From contig NZ_BMRF01000013.1 of assembly GCF_014648495.1 (NCBI RefSeq), positions 150,212-214,211 of the forward strand: 64,000 nucleotides of DNA. The letters run 5' to 3'. Below the pieces are notes generated by a model. The model was not told the origin of the DNA and searched no databases. It worked only from the letters and a program-made list of their open reading frames with translations. The position numbers were made by a program, and so were the translations under genes. Every line of letters begins with the position of its first letter. The stretch's first letter is position 1. This document shows, in pieces, positions 50,946 to 61,400 of the stretch. The stretch is from Actinomadura cremea (GTDB lineage: Bacteria > Actinomycetota > Actinomycetes > Streptosporangiales > Streptosporangiaceae).

Positions 50946-51899
50946 TCAGGCGAGGAAGTCGAACTCGCGGCCGGTTCCGGCGGCGCGGGCGGCCTCGTAG
51001 GCGGCCCAGCTCAGCGCGAGGTCCTGCCAGGGCAGGCCGACCGGCGCGTACACCGTCACCTCCTCGTCCCGCACCCGGCCCGGGACCTCGCCGCGCAGCA
51101 GGTCGCGGAGCGTCCCGGCCGCGTGCTGGACGTCGAGGCCGGCGGCGGCGAGCACGCCCATCTCGACGGCGAGCGCGACGTCGTCGACCACGACGCGGGC
51201 GGCCTTCAGCAGGTCGGCGCCCAGCTCGGCCTTGCCGGGCTCGTCGGCGCCGAGGGAGGTGACGTGCGTTCCGGGCGCGACGTCGGCGGCGTGCAGGAGC
51301 GGGCGGCGCGCCCAGGTGGCGGTGACGACGATCCCCGCGGCGCGGGCGGCGGCGCGGGGGTCGGCGGCGACGGACGCGGGCACGCCGAGCCCCGCGCCGT
51401 GCCGTTCGGCGAACGCGGCGGCGCGTCCGGCGTCCAGGTCGCAGACGGTGAGGGCGTGCACGGGCCGCAGTTCGGCGAGGCCGCGCAGGACGAGCTCCGC
51501 CTGGGCGCCCGCGCCGACGACGGCGATCGCGCCGGCGCCCGGCCGGGCGAGGGCGTGCGTGCCGAGCGCGGCGGCGAGCCCGGTGCGCCACGCGGTCACG
51601 GTGGCGGAGTCGAGCTGGGCGAGCAGCTCGCCGGTCTCCAGGTCGTGCAGGCAGACGACGCCGCGCAGCGCGGGCCGGTTCCCGGGGAACTTCGCGTTGA
51701 CCTTGACCGTGTAGGCGGGCACGCCGGCGACGAGGCCGGGCAGCAGCGCGGTCGCGGTGCCCGGTCCGGGCAGCGGCGCGACCGTCCGGCGCGCCGGGGA
51801 CTCGGCCGGGGGTGCACCGAAGCCGCGGCGGAGCGCGTCCAGGCACCCGGCCGGGTCCAGCAGACTTTCCAGGTCGGAACGGTTCAGAAGGAGTGTCAC
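50946..51899 (-). CDS. Ornithine cyclodeaminase / mu-crystallin family protein
   Basis: 317 residues. The N-terminal dimerisation part (LLNRSDLESLLDPAGCLDAL, VPAYTVKVNAKFPGNRPALR) precedes a Rossmann NAD(P)-binding core, AIAVVGAGAQAELVLRGLAE, with SATVTAWRTGLAAALGTHAL before it. The family includes ornithine cyclodeaminase, alanine dehydrogenase and L-lysine or imine reductases. The Lys in VKVNAKFP is conserved. The substrate cannot be fixed from sequence. GTG 51899 lies 31 bp from the end of the ABC ATPase gene on the same strand, so the two could be co-transcribed. Confidence 0.88.
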   Translation of the reverse strand: MTLLLNRSDLESLLDPAGCLDALRRGFGAPPAESPARRTVAPLPGPGTATALLPGLVAGVPAYTVKVNAKFPGNRPALRGVVCLHDLETGELLAQLDSATVTAWRTGLAAALGTHALARPGAGAIAVVGAGAQAELVLRGLAELRPVHALTVCDLDAGRAAAFAERHGAGLGVPASVAADPRAAARAAGIVVTATWARRPLLHAADVAPGTHVTSLGADEPGKAELGADLLKAARVVVDDVALAVEMGVLAAAGLDVQHAAGTLRDLLRGEVPGRVRDEEVTVYAPVGLPWQDLALSWAAYEAARAAGTGREFDFLA

Positions 51900-51930
51900 C
51901 GGGCCATTCTCCCGTTCCGGGCGAACGGCG

Positions 51931-52923
51931 TCACGGGTGGGGGCGCTGCCGGGCGGCGACGAGCGCGTCCCACTCGGTGAGCCAGTTGCGCCCGTTCTCG
52001 TCGACGAACGAGCCGGGCGGCGGCGTCACCCGGTGCGCGGCGAGCCACTCGCCGGGGCGGTGCATGGACGGGCGGATCCGCCCGTCGCTCGGCATGAGCT
52101 GCGGCGGGATCGGGGCGGGCGGCGGGACGGTCGCGGTCTCGGCCGCCAGCTCGGCGACGTCCTTCTCCTCGGCCATCCCGATGGGGCCCTCGCGACGCGC
52201 GTTGAAGAACTGGCTGACCGCCGGGTGCGTGCTGGACAGGACCATCTCGCGCGGCCCGAACATCACCAGGCCGCGGCGGAACAGCAGGCCGAGGTTGTCG
52301 GGCAGCACGCGGGCGGTGCCGATGTCGTGGGTGACGATGAGGAAGGTCGTCCCGAACTCGGCGTTGACGTCGACGAACAGCTGGTTGAGGAAGGCGGTGC
52401 GGACGGGGTCGAGGCCGGAGTCGGGCTCGTCGGCGAGGATGATCTCCGGTTCCAGGACGAGCGCGCGGGCGAGGCCGGCGCGCTTCTTCATCCCGCCGGA
52501 TATCTCGCCGGGCAACTTGCCGCCCGCGCCCGCCAGGCCGACCATCTCCATCTTCTCCAGGACGATCCCGCGGATTTCGGCCTCGCCTTTCCTCGTATGC
52601 TCGCGGAGCGGGAACGCGATGTTGTCGAAGATGTTCATGGAGCCGAACAGGGCGCCGTCCTGGAACAGCACGCCGAACGTGCGGCGCATCCGGTACAGGT
52701 CGCGTTCGCGCAGGCGCGGGACGTCGCCGCCGCCGACGTAGACGTGGCCGCGGTCGGGGCGCAGCAGGCCGACGAGGTTCTTGAGGAACACGGATTTGCC
52801 GGTCCCGGACGGGCCGAGCAGCGCGGAGATCTCCCCCGCCGGGATCGTGAGGGACACGTCGTCCCAGATGACCTGCCGTCCGAACGACTTCCTGAGCCCT
52901 TCCACCCGGATCTCGACGCCCAT
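51931..52923 (-). CDS. MceG/Mkl-like ABC-transporter ATPase
   Basis: 330 residues. Walker A GPSGTGKSVFLKNLVGLLRP, signature EISGGMKKRAGLARAL and Walker B EIILADEPDSGLDPVRT are complete, with the switch His in LIVTHDIG. GTGKSVFLKNLVGLL and SGGMKKRAGLARALV are characteristic of MceG (Mkl), the ATPase that energises Mce lipid-uptake systems. No YrbE or Mce genes are in the window, which fits MceG being encoded away from its mce operons. A C-terminal extension of about 70 residues (after ARREGPIGMAEEKD) is Pro-rich. ATG 52923 (MGVEIRVEGLRKSFG) follows GGGAGGG. Confidence 0.88.
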   Translation of the reverse strand: MGVEIRVEGLRKSFGRQVIWDDVSLTIPAGEISALLGPSGTGKSVFLKNLVGLLRPDRGHVYVGGGDVPRLRERDLYRMRRTFGVLFQDGALFGSMNIFDNIAFPLREHTRKGEAEIRGIVLEKMEMVGLAGAGGKLPGEISGGMKKRAGLARALVLEPEIILADEPDSGLDPVRTAFLNQLFVDVNAEFGTTFLIVTHDIGTARVLPDNLGLLFRRGLVMFGPREMVLSSTHPAVSQFFNARREGPIGMAEEKDVAELAAETATVPPPAPIPPQLMPSDGRIRPSMHRPGEWLAAHRVTPPPGSFVDENGRNWLTEWDALVAARQRPHP

Positions 52924-53052
52924 GGGCCCTCCCGTGCCTTCCGCGCGGGGACCGGTGGCGGGGCTCCGCCGGTGCGTGTCCGGTCCCCCCGTCACTCCCG
53001 TTGTACGCCGGGATCGGCCCGCTGGGGAGGCCCAGCGGCGGACCTGCGAGCG

Positions 53053-55185
53053 TCAGACATCGATGTCGTCCCGGCAGGAGTACTTCTCGATCTCCGCCGC
53101 GCTCGGCCGGTACGCGCCCGGAGACAACTCCTGCGGCGAACTGGAGAACGACTTGTTGAACTCCTCTTCCCACTCCGAGCTTGCGACGAAACTCTTGAGC
53201 GCCTCCTTTATTTTATGGCATTCCCGCTCGTGCCCCTTTTCGAGTGCAATCCCATAGAGTTGCGCATCGCCACGGATTCCGACCTCTCCGCTCGTGACGA
53301 CTTCGAGGTCCGGGTGCTTCTTGGCGAATCCGCGCAGCAGCAGCTCGTCGGAGAAGACCGCGTTGATGTAGCCGTCCCGCAGGCCCTCGACACAGTCCCC
53401 GGCGTCCCGCATCACCTTGATCCTCTTGAATTCGGCGTCCACGAGGATGTTCTCCGAGGTGGTGCCTCCCCAGGTGCACACTCTCCCTTTCTGCCGGTCG
53501 AGATCTCCGCGCAGGAAGGGAGAGTTCTTGCGCACCAGGAACCCCGTCGGGGTCTTGGCGTACGGGCCCACGAAGTCCACACCGGGTTCGAAGCCGGATC
53601 CCTCCACTCGCTCGCGGTTGATCGAGAAGGTGGCGACGACGATGTCCAGGGGGTCGGGGCCGCCGAACGCGTACGGGCGCTCGAAAGAGCGCAACGTCCC
53701 GAATTCCGGTTTCTTGTCGAGCGCGTTGGCGGCCATGTGGGCGACCGTCACGTCGAATCCCCTGTACTTGTCGTGCTCCTTCTTGTAGACCCCGGGCAAC
53801 TGGAAGCCCGTACCGGGCTGGTCGCCCTTCACGCCGACCCGCAGGGTGCCGTCCGAGGACAGCGGGGCCGGCGGGAGGAGGTGGACGCCGGCGAGGCCGA
53901 TCGCTGCGGCGATCACCGTGCCGGGCACGGCGAGGACCGACCTTCCCCGGCCGGCGCCGATGCCCGACCACAGGCTGAGCGCGACCGCCGCACCGCAGAC
54001 GCCCAGGATGACGCGGTAGGCGAGGTGGTGCGCGCCCGAGCCCGGCGGCAGCATGAGCCCCACCGCCAGCGTGAGCATCGCGACACCGGCCAGGGCGACC
54101 CGGACATTCCGGCCGCGGTAGTCGACGTACTGCAGCCGGGACTGCAACCGCCCGCCGATCGGTCCGCGGCGACCGGCCGACTCACGGTGTTCCGGTGGGC
54201 CCTGTGGCGCCCGGCCCGGTCCGATCTGCGACGTCCCGCCGGGCGTCGCGGGCGGGTCGACGACGGTGTCGTCGGGCGAGGTCGGTCCGAGGGGCCAGTG
54301 GCGGCGGATGAACTCGCCGGTCGTCTCGCGCGGGGCCTGATCGCCCACGAGCCGGACGACCAGGTCGTCGGCGGTCGGCCGCCGGGCGGGATCGGGATCC
54401 AGCGCGGCCCGGAGGATCGGCACGAGGTCGCTCGGCACGCCCGACAGGTCGTACTCGGCCCGCCGCGCGCAGGCGGCCATCTCCTCCACCGAACCGGTGC
54501 CGAACGGGTTGCGCCCGGTCGCCGCGTAGGCCACGAGGACTCCCCAGGCGAAGACGTCGGCGGCGGTGCCGACCGGCTCTCCCGACAGCAGTTCGGGAGC
54601 CACGTAGCCTCTGCTGCCGATGACGAAGCCCGTCTCGGTGAGCGGCGGATGGGAGTCCAGGGCCCGCGCGACACCGAAGTCGATCACGCGGGGCCCGTCG
54701 GCCGCGAGCAGCACGTTGCCCGGCTTGAGATCGCGGTGCACCAGGCCGACGGCGTGGATCGCGCTCAGCGCGGTGGCCACCCCGGCCGCCAGGCCGCGCA
54801 GAGCGCCGGGCTGGAAGACGCCGTGGTCGTCGACGTAGTCGTTCAGGGCCGGCCCGTCGATGTACTCGGTGACCAGGTAGGGGAGCCCGTCGCTCTCGCC
54901 GTGGTCGAGCACCCGCGCGGTGCAGGAGGGCGCCACGCGCCGGGCGTAGGCCACCTCGATGCCGAACCGTTCACGGAACGCCTGGTCGCCGGCCAGTCCG
55001 GGGTTGATCACCTTGATGGCGGCCGACGCGCCGCCGGGGTCCCGTCCCAGGTAGACCACGCCCATGCCGCCCATGCCGAGCCTGCCGACGAGCCGCCAGG
55101 CGTCGATGAAGTCGGGGTCGTTCGGTTCGAGCGGGGCCACGACGGGACCACGGCCCGGCTCACCACGCAGACCTGCTGAACTCAC
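53053..55185 (-). CDS. Receptor-type Ser/Thr protein kinase with C-terminal periplasmic amino-acid-binding domain
   Basis: 710 residues. The kinase domain (about 27-290) has Gly-loop GRLGMGGMGVVYLG, Lys in SAAIKVINPG, HRDLKPGNVLL, DFGVARAL and APE in YVAPELL, so it looks active. A Pro/Gly linker follows, then three hydrophobic segments (about 373-392, 398-420, 428-450). The extracellular domain resembles SBP_bac_3, the glutamate/glutamine-binding family: DGTLRVGVKGDQPGTGFQL, YRGFDVTVAHMAANALD, VVATFSINRERVEG, TPTGFLVRKNSPF and WGGTTSENIL. It should sense an amino acid or similar ligand outside and phosphorylate cytosolic targets. Start GTG 55185 (TTG 55188 also possible) after GGAGGG. Nearest relatives cannot be named from memory. 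Confidence 0.9.
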   Translation of the reverse strand: MSSAGLRGEPGRGPVVAPLEPNDPDFIDAWRLVGRLGMGGMGVVYLGRDPGGASAAIKVINPGLAGDQAFRERFGIEVAYARRVAPSCTARVLDHGESDGLPYLVTEYIDGPALNDYVDDHGVFQPGALRGLAAGVATALSAIHAVGLVHRDLKPGNVLLAADGPRVIDFGVARALDSHPPLTETGFVIGSRGYVAPELLSGEPVGTAADVFAWGVLVAYAATGRNPFGTGSVEEMAACARRAEYDLSGVPSDLVPILRAALDPDPARRPTADDLVVRLVGDQAPRETTGEFIRRHWPLGPTSPDDTVVDPPATPGGTSQIGPGRAPQGPPEHRESAGRRGPIGGRLQSRLQYVDYRGRNVRVALAGVAMLTLAVGLMLPPGSGAHHLAYRVILGVCGAAVALSLWSGIGAGRGRSVLAVPGTVIAAAIGLAGVHLLPPAPLSSDGTLRVGVKGDQPGTGFQLPGVYKKEHDKYRGFDVTVAHMAANALDKKPEFGTLRSFERPYAFGGPDPLDIVVATFSINRERVEGSGFEPGVDFVGPYAKTPTGFLVRKNSPFLRGDLDRQKGRVCTWGGTTSENILVDAEFKRIKVMRDAGDCVEGLRDGYINAVFSDELLLRGFAKKHPDLEVVTSGEVGIRGDAQLYGIALEKGHERECHKIKEALKSFVASSEWEEEFNKSFSSSPQELSPGAYRPSAAEIEKYSCRDDIDV

Positions 55186-55840
55186 CAATCAGGTCCCTCC
55201 ACGAGCGATCGCGCGCAATTACGCCCCGGATCACCTTCTCCAGGACCTATCGCACGAATTTGACAGAGATCAGCCGCACAGGGCGGTTTTCGGCAACCGG
55301 AACTTGCGGGAATCCGCAACCGGAAATGCCGATACCGATCAGCCTCCGGGCGCGATGCTCCCACAGTCGGGAATCCTTTCTCGCCAAGTCAGGGAAGTCC
55401 CCCATTAGGACGCCCGGTAATCGCTCGTGGTTCGGACGCGGCACCGGTCGGTCGTTCCCGCCACTGGAACGATCTAGAAATCGATTCGCCCTTCTCGCGG
55501 CGCGCCCGGCCCGCCGGGCGCGGCCGTTCCTGGGCTCCGCCGACGCGCGTCCGGCGCGCGCCCGCGGCGCGTCCGGTCTCCCCTGCCGCTCCCGTCGCAC
55601 GCCGGCCTCGCCGCGCAGGCCCGACGGAGGGTTATCGAACGCCTCGTTGAACGTTGAACGGGGGTGTCGAACCGGCGGGCCCGATCCCCCGCACCGCCTG
55701 CGGCTCCGCACTCAACGTGCCAAGGCGTTTAGACGCGTTTAGTCACCTTCTTGCCTTACGTCCGCTTTGCCGGTTCCTCAAGCATGTGCGGTGTCTCCGG
55801 CGCACCACCAGGGTGCGCCAGCTCCCCCCTGGAGGCACGA
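55186..55840. other. 655-bp divergent intergenic region between the receptor kinase and protease genes
   Basis: No gene is supported. It holds a GC-rich hairpin near 55500 (CGCGCCCGG pairing with CCGGGCGCG), and a tandem pair of GCGTTTAG (55725-55732 and 55735-55742) about 100 bp before the protease ATG that could be a regulator half-site pair. Stretches of lower GC (55200-55480) probably contain the kinase promoter. Confidence 0.45.
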
Positions 55841-56908
55841 ATGAACGAGCGTCACGGACGCGCCCGCGCCGCCGCCGGCACCGCCGCGGCGGCCGCCGGG
55901 ATCGCGGTGGCCGCCCTGGTCGCCGCCCCGCCGGCGGTCGCGGCTCCCGCCGCCCCGGCGGCCCCCGGCCACACCGACGCGGTGGCCGCACAGCTCACCG
56001 AACGGCTCGGCACCCGCACCGCGGGCGCCTACCTCGACGCGTCCACCCAGAAACTCGTCGTCACCGTCACCGACGACGACGCCGCGCGGACCGTCCGCGC
56101 CGCGGGCGCGCAGGCACGGACGGTCGAACGCAGCGGCGAGGACCTGAAGGAGGTCATGGCCGAGCTGAAGCGGGACGCGACGGTCCCCGGCACCGCCTGG
56201 GCGGTCGACCCCGCGTCCAACCAGGTCGTGCTCAGCATGGACGGCACGGTCGACGGCGCGGACCTGGAGAAGGTGCGGGCCGAGGCCGCCCAGCACGGCG
56301 CGGCCGTCCGCACCGAGCGGGTCGCGGGCGAGTTCCGCATGTTCATCGCGGGCGGCCAGGCCATCTACGCGGGCGGCGGCCGCTGCTCGCTCGGGTTCAA
56401 CGTCCGCAGCGGAAGCACGTACTACTTCCTCACCGCCGGGCACTGCACCGCCATCGGGTCCACCTGGACGGACGGCAGCGGGCGGACGCTCGGCACGAAC
56501 GCGGCCAGCAGCTTCCCCGGCAACGACTACGGCGTCGTGCGGTACTCGTCGACGCCGCAGGACACCCGGGGCGTCGTCCACCTGTACGGCGGCGGCACGC
56601 AGGACATCACGCGGGCGGCCAACGCGACGGTCGGCCAGACCGTCACCCGCAGCGGCAGCACCACCGGCGTGCACCGCGGCCGGGTCACCGCGCTCAACCA
56701 GACCGTCAACTACCAGGAGGGCAGCGTCAGCGGCCTGATCCGGACGACCGTGTGCGCCGAGCCGGGCGACAGCGGCGGGTCGCTCTTCTCCGGTTCGACC
56801 GCGCTGGGGCTGACCTCGGGCGGCAGCGGGAACTGCAGCTTCGGCGGCACCACGTTCTTCCAGCCGGTGACCGAGCCGCTGTCCCGGTACGGGCTGAGCG
56901 TCTACTAG
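55841..56908 (+). CDS. Secreted streptogrisin-type serine protease (S1E, alpha-lytic-protease family)
   Basis: 355 residues. An Ala-rich signal peptide (about 1-34), a pro-region containing [20 protein letters not shown] and [20 protein letters not shown] (the S1E propeptide fold), and a mature protease from about [14 protein letters not shown] follow in order. The catalytic triad is His in LTAGHC, Asp in NDYGVVRY and Ser in [13 protein letters not shown]. The SGGSGNC loop and four cysteines form two disulfides. It should be secreted, fold with its propeptide and cleave itself free. ATG 55841 follows GGAGGC. Its stop codon and that of the facing thioesterase gene share the CTAG at 56905-56908. 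Confidence 0.93.
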   Translation: MNERHGRARAAAGTAAAAAGIAVAALVAAPPAVAAPAAPAAPGHTDAVAAQLTERLGTRTAGAYLDASTQKLVVTVTDDDAARTVRAAGAQARTVERSGEDLKEVMAELKRDATVPGTAWAVDPASNQVVLSMDGTVDGADLEKVRAEAAQHGAAVRTERVAGEFRMFIAGGQAIYAGGGRCSLGFNVRSGSTYYFLTAGHCTAIGSTWTDGSGRTLGTNAASSFPGNDYGVVRYSSTPQDTRGVVHLYGGGTQDITRAANATVGQTVTRSGSTTGVHRGRVTALNQTVNYQEGSVSGLIRTTVCAEPGDSGGSLFSGSTALGLTSGGSGNCSFGGTTFFQPVTEPLSRYGLSVY

Positions 56909-57639
56909 AGGGCCGGAACCTCGAGGGTCCGCAGGATCTCGGCGATGACGTCGGGCTGCCGGTCGGCCAGGTAGAAGTGGCCGCCCGGCAGCGTCCTGAG
57001 GGCGAACCGGCCGTCGGTGACCTCGCCCCAGCCGGTGGCCTGGTCCGGGGTGACGTGCGGGTCGTCGTCGCCGACGATCGCGGTGACGGGGACGGTGAGC
57101 CGGGTGCCGTCCCGGTGCGCGTAGCCCTCGATCAGCGCGAAGTCGTTGCGGACGTACGGCAGGACCAGCTCGCGCAGCTCCGGGTCCTGCAGGGCCTCCG
57201 CGTCGGTTCCGCCGAGCTTCACCATCTCGGCGACCACGCCGTCGTCGTCGCGTTCGGCGACCCGCTCGTCCCCCCGGTCGTGGGGCGGGCGGGCGCCGGA
57301 CGCGAACAGGTGCACCGGGGCGCTCCCCCGCTCCTGCAGCAGGCGCGCCACCTCGTAGGCGATGACGGCGCCCATGCTGTGCCCGAACAGCGCGGTCGGA
57401 CGGTCGGCGAGCGGGGCCAGCGCGCCCGCGACGAGCCGCGCGAGCCGGTGCGGGTCGGTGACGAGCGGCTCGCCCATCCGGTCGGCGCGGCCGGGGTACT
57501 GGACGGCGTGCAGCTCGACGGCGGGGCTGATCTCCTTGGCCCAGGTCCGGTAGAACACCGCCGACCCGCCCGCGTGCGGCAGGCAGAACAGCCGCATGGA
57601 CGCCCAGGGGCGCGGCTCGGCGCAGCGGAACCAGCTCAC
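56905..57639 (-). CDS. Type II thioesterase (NRPS/PKS editing)
   Basis: 244 residues, an alpha/beta hydrolase with N-terminal [20 protein letters not shown] after the start, the nucleophile in [18 protein letters not shown], the Asp in [11 protein letters not shown] and the His in [12 protein letters not shown]. The motif set PHAGGSA plus FGHSMGA is diagnostic of external thioesterases that clear misprimed carrier proteins. GTG 57639 overlaps the upstream GNAT stop as GTGA. It is the last gene of the peptide operon in this direction, and it meets the protease gene tail to tail at the shared CTAG. Confidence 0.93.
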   Translation of the reverse strand: MSWFRCAEPRPWASMRLFCLPHAGGSAVFYRTWAKEISPAVELHAVQYPGRADRMGEPLVTDPHRLARLVAGALAPLADRPTALFGHSMGAVIAYEVARLLQERGSAPVHLFASGARPPHDRGDERVAERDDDGVVAEMVKLGGTDAEALQDPELRELVLPYVRNDFALIEGYAHRDGTRLTVPVTAIVGDDDPHVTPDQATGWGEVTDGRFALRTLPGGHFYLADRQPDVIAEILRTLEVPAL

Positions 57640-58277
57640 GTGATCAATTCCTCCTCCTCGTCCCGGCGGGAGACGGCGCGCGGGTCGTGCGGCAGCGGCC
57701 ACGGCGCCGTCCGGGGGTCGGGGACGAGCTTGGGTGCGACGGTCTCCGCGGCCACCTTAAAGCCCCGCCGCCGGTAGTTCGCCATCGCGTTGGGGTGGTC
57801 GAGGCTGCTGGTGCGAAGCCAGACGCGCGTCGCGGGACCGCCGCCCCGCGCCCACAGCTCGCCCCGCCGCCAGGCGCGGCGGACGCACTGCTCCACCAGG
57901 TACCCGCCGTAGCCGCGGCCGACGAACGCGGGGCCGAGCCCGACGAGGTGGATCTCGGTGTCGCCGCCGGACTGCGCCTCCAGCTCGAAGAACCCCGCGA
58001 CGGTGCCCTCGGCCATCGCGATCCAGGTGCCCAGCTCGGGCCGCTCCACCCAGGCGCACCAGTCCGCGTGCGACCAGCCGAACCGGTCCGTCCAGCAGAC
58101 GCGGGCGCCGACCAGCGCGTACAGGGCGCGGCTGACGTCGGCGGACGGCCGTTCCGCCAGCGTGAACGTCATCGGGGCGCCCGGCGGCGGCGCGGGCCGC
58201 AGGTCGGCGGCGTCGAGCATCTCCATCGTCCACTCGGTGACCGCCGGGATCCGGGCGGGCTCTCCCGGGCTAGTCAC
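57636..58277 (-). CDS. GNAT acetyltransferase of the NRPS operon
   Basis: 213 residues. The fold contains [18 protein letters not shown], the acetyl-CoA loop [20 protein letters not shown] and the late [20 protein letters not shown]. The last 40 residues are an unusual Pro/Asp/Glu tail ending [13 protein letters not shown] 58277 overlaps the MbtH stop by 8 bp, and its own stop overlaps the thioesterase start. Acetylation of the peptide product or of a building block (as for hydroxyornithine-type acyl transfers) is plausible. A self-resistance role is equally possible. Confidence 0.85.
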   Translation of the reverse strand: MTSPGEPARIPAVTEWTMEMLDAADLRPAPPPGAPMTFTLAERPSADVSRALYALVGARVCWTDRFGWSHADWCAWVERPELGTWIAMAEGTVAGFFELEAQSGGDTEIHLVGLGPAFVGRGYGGYLVEQCVRRAWRRGELWARGGGPATRVWLRTSSLDHPNAMANYRRRGFKVAAETVAPKLVPDPRTAPWPLPHDPRAVSRRDEEEELIT

Positions 58278-58479
58278 CCATGGCCTCGGCGAGGCTCTTC
58301 GGCCGCATGTCCGTCCAGTTCTCGTTGATGTGGTCGAGGCACGCCTGCCGGGTGTCCTCGTCCTTCGCGACGGTCCAGCCTGCGGGGACCTCGGCGAAGG
58401 ACGGCCACAGCGAGTGCTGGCCCTCGTCGTTGACGAGCACGAGGTACGTGCCGTCCGGGTCCTCGAACGGGTTCGTCAT
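58270..58479 (-). CDS. MbtH-like protein
   Basis: 69 residues with the complete MbtH signature: [34 protein letters not shown], and the double-Trp region [12 protein letters not shown]. MbtH proteins bind adenylation domains and are needed for their solubility and activity. The ATG at 58479 is one base after the NRPS stop, and the gene ends inside the start of the GNAT gene. It presumably serves the adenylation domain encoded just upstream and others in the cluster outside the window. Confidence 0.97.
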   Translation of the reverse strand: MTNPFEDPDGTYLVLVNDEGQHSLWPSFAEVPAGWTVAKDEDTRQACLDHINENWTDMRPKSLAEAMGD

Positions 58480-58480
58480 G

Positions 58481-61400
58481 TCATCCCTCTCCGTGTTCGC
58501 TGTGGAGCTTGTCGAGCGTGGCGGCGAGCACGGCGCCGATCTCGGCGGCGGGTCCGGGCTCCATCAGCAGGTGGTGGTCGACGTCGATCGGGTGGTCCGC
58601 GATGCCGCCGTCGACGAGCGGGCCCCAGTTCGCCCGTCCGGTGGGCGAGGCGGCGGTGCGGCCGCGCTGCGCGGTGAAGAACACGACGTCGCCCCGGTAC
58701 GTGCCGGGCCGGTACTCCTCGGCGTGCCGGAGCCCGTTCTCGTAGTTGCGGTAGACGTTGACGAGGTCGTCCTCGCCGAGGGTGGCGAGGGCGTCGCCGC
58801 GCTCGGCCAGCACCGCCGTGATCCGCGCCATGTCGGGGTTGCCGTCGGCCGCGACCATCCCGGCGTCGATGCCGATGGCCTGCAGCAGCTCGGGGAGGAT
58901 CTCGCGGCGCTCGGACTCGAGGTCCTGCCCGTGGTAGGCGTCGATGAGGGCGAGCATCCCGACGTCCTCGCCCGCGTCCTGGAGGCGGACGGCCATCTCG
59001 TAGGCGACGAGCCCGCCGAGCGACCAGCCCACCAGGTGGTAGGGGCCGGACGGGCGGACGGCGCGGATCTGCGCCAGGTAGTCGTCGGCCATCTCCCCGA
59101 CGGACGAGGGCAGTTCGGCCCGCGTGAACGCCCGCGCCTGCAGGCCGTAGACGGGCTGGTCCGGGCCGAGGTGGCGCTGGAACTGCAGATAGCCCCAGGC
59201 GAGGCCGCCCGCGGGGTGCACGAAGAACACCGGCGGGCGGGTCCCGGTCGTGCGGATCGGCAGCAGGACCTCGAAGCCGAGCCGGTCCTCGGGGTCGCCG
59301 ACGCGGGTGAGGGCCTCGACGGTCTGGTGCGTGAACACGTCGCGGGGCGTCAGCTCGATCCCCGCCTGCCGGGCGCGGGAGACGAGCTTCAGGGCGGTGA
59401 TGCTGTCGCCGCCGAGGTCGAAGAAGCTGACGTCCGCGCCGACCCGGTCGAGGCCGAGGACGCCCGCGACGATCTCCGCGAGCCGCTCCTCGTCGGGGGT
59501 GCCCGGGGCGCGTCCGGCGGCGGCCTCGCCGTAGTCGGGGGCCGGGAGGGCGCGGCGGTCGAGCTTGCCGTTGGGCCCGACCGGGAACGTGTCGAGCCGG
59601 ACGAACGCGGCGGGCACCATGTACTCGGGCAGCCGGCCGGCGACGAACCGCCGCAGGCCGTCCGTCCCCTCCATGCCGGGGGCGATGACGTAGGCGACGA
59701 GCGACTTCACGCCGGGCGCGTCCTCGCGGGCGACGACGGCGACCGATCCCACGCCGGGATGCGCGGCCACCGCGGCCTCGATCTCGCCCAGCTCGATGCG
59801 GAAGCCCCGCACCTTCACCTGGAAGTCGGCGCGGTCGACGTACTCGAGGATGCCGCCGGGCCGCCACCGCACCAGGTCGCCCGTCCGGTACATGCGGTCG
59901 CCGGGCGCGCCGTAGGGGTCGGCGACGTACCGTTCCGCCGTCAGCGCGGGGCGCCGCAGGTAGCCGCGGCCGAGCCCGGCGCCCGCGATGTACGCCTCCC
60001 CCACCACGCCGGGCGGGACGGGCCGCAGCCCGGCGTCCAGCACGTAGACGCGCATGTCGTCGATCGGACGGCCCAGCACCGCGGACGTCTCGGCGGGGTC
60101 GGCGAGCGGGCCGCGCTGCCCGGTGACGGTCGTGTACGTGGTGGCCTCGGTCGGCCCGTACACGTTGCCGACCTCGGTGTCCGGGCACGCCGCGAGCACC
60201 TTGCGGATCGCCGCCGGGGACCCGGCCTCCCCGCCGGTGAGCACCTCGCGGAGCCGCGCGAACGCGTGCGGGCGCTCGTCCGCGACCAGGTTGAACAGGG
60301 TCGTGGTCAGGAACAGGCCGGTGAGGTCGCCGTCCTCGGCGAGGCGTTCGAGAGCGGCGCCGTCGAGGTGGCCGGGCGGCGCGACGACGGCGGTGCCGCC
60401 GTGCAGCAGCGGCGACCACAGCTCGTAGACCGACGCGTCGAACGCGTGCGGCGAGTGGACCAGCACGCGCTCGTGCGCCCCGCCGCGGAGCCGTCCGTCC
60501 GTGGCGAGGTCGACGGCGTCGCGGTGCCGGAGCATCACGCCCTTCGGCGTCCCGGTCGACCCGGACGTGAACAGCACGCACGCGAGCTGCTCGGGATGGC
60601 AGGGGACGCCCGGATCGGTGCCGGGCCGCTCCGCGATGCCGGGATCGTCGTCGAGGTCGAGGACGTGCGCGGACGTCTCCAGGTTCGCGACGCGCTCGCG
60701 CATCGGCGCGTTCACGACGAGGACCGGCGCGGCGACCTCGGCGACCGCCCACGCGGTGCGTTCCGGCGGGTACCCGTGGTGGATCGGCGCGTACGCACCG
60801 CCCGCCTTCAGGATCGCCAGGGACGCCACGGCGATGTCGGCGGACCGCTCCAGCAGCACGGCGACCGGCACGTCCCGCCCGACCCCGAGCGCGATGAGCC
60901 GGTGCGCGAGCCGGTTCGCGCGCTCGTCCAGGTCGGCGTAGGTGAGCGTTTCCCCGGTGTGCGGCGTCCGGACGGCAGCGGCGCCGGGCGTCCGCGCGAG
61001 CTGGGCGGCGAACGCGCCGGTGATCGTGCGGGCGGCCCGGTCGGTGGGCGGGCCCTGCCAGTCGCGCAGGACGAGCGCGCGTTCGTCGTCGTCGAGCACG
61101 TCGATGAGGCCGAGCGGCAGGTCGGGGCGGTGCGCGACCGCGTCGAGGATCCGGACGAACCGCCGCATCAGGCGTTCGGCGTCGTCGTGGGAGAACAGGT
61201 CGGTGCGGTAGTCGACGCGCAGCGACAGCCCGCGTCCCGGAACGGCCGCGAACGTCAGCGGGTAGTGGCTGGCGTCGTAGCCGTCCACGTCGTGCAGGGA
61301 CAGGCCGCCGAGGTCGGTGCCCGCCGCGTCCGGGTCGAACGGGTAGTTCTCGAGCACCGTCATGGTGTCGAACAGCGCGCCGCCGCCCGCGAGCCGCTGG

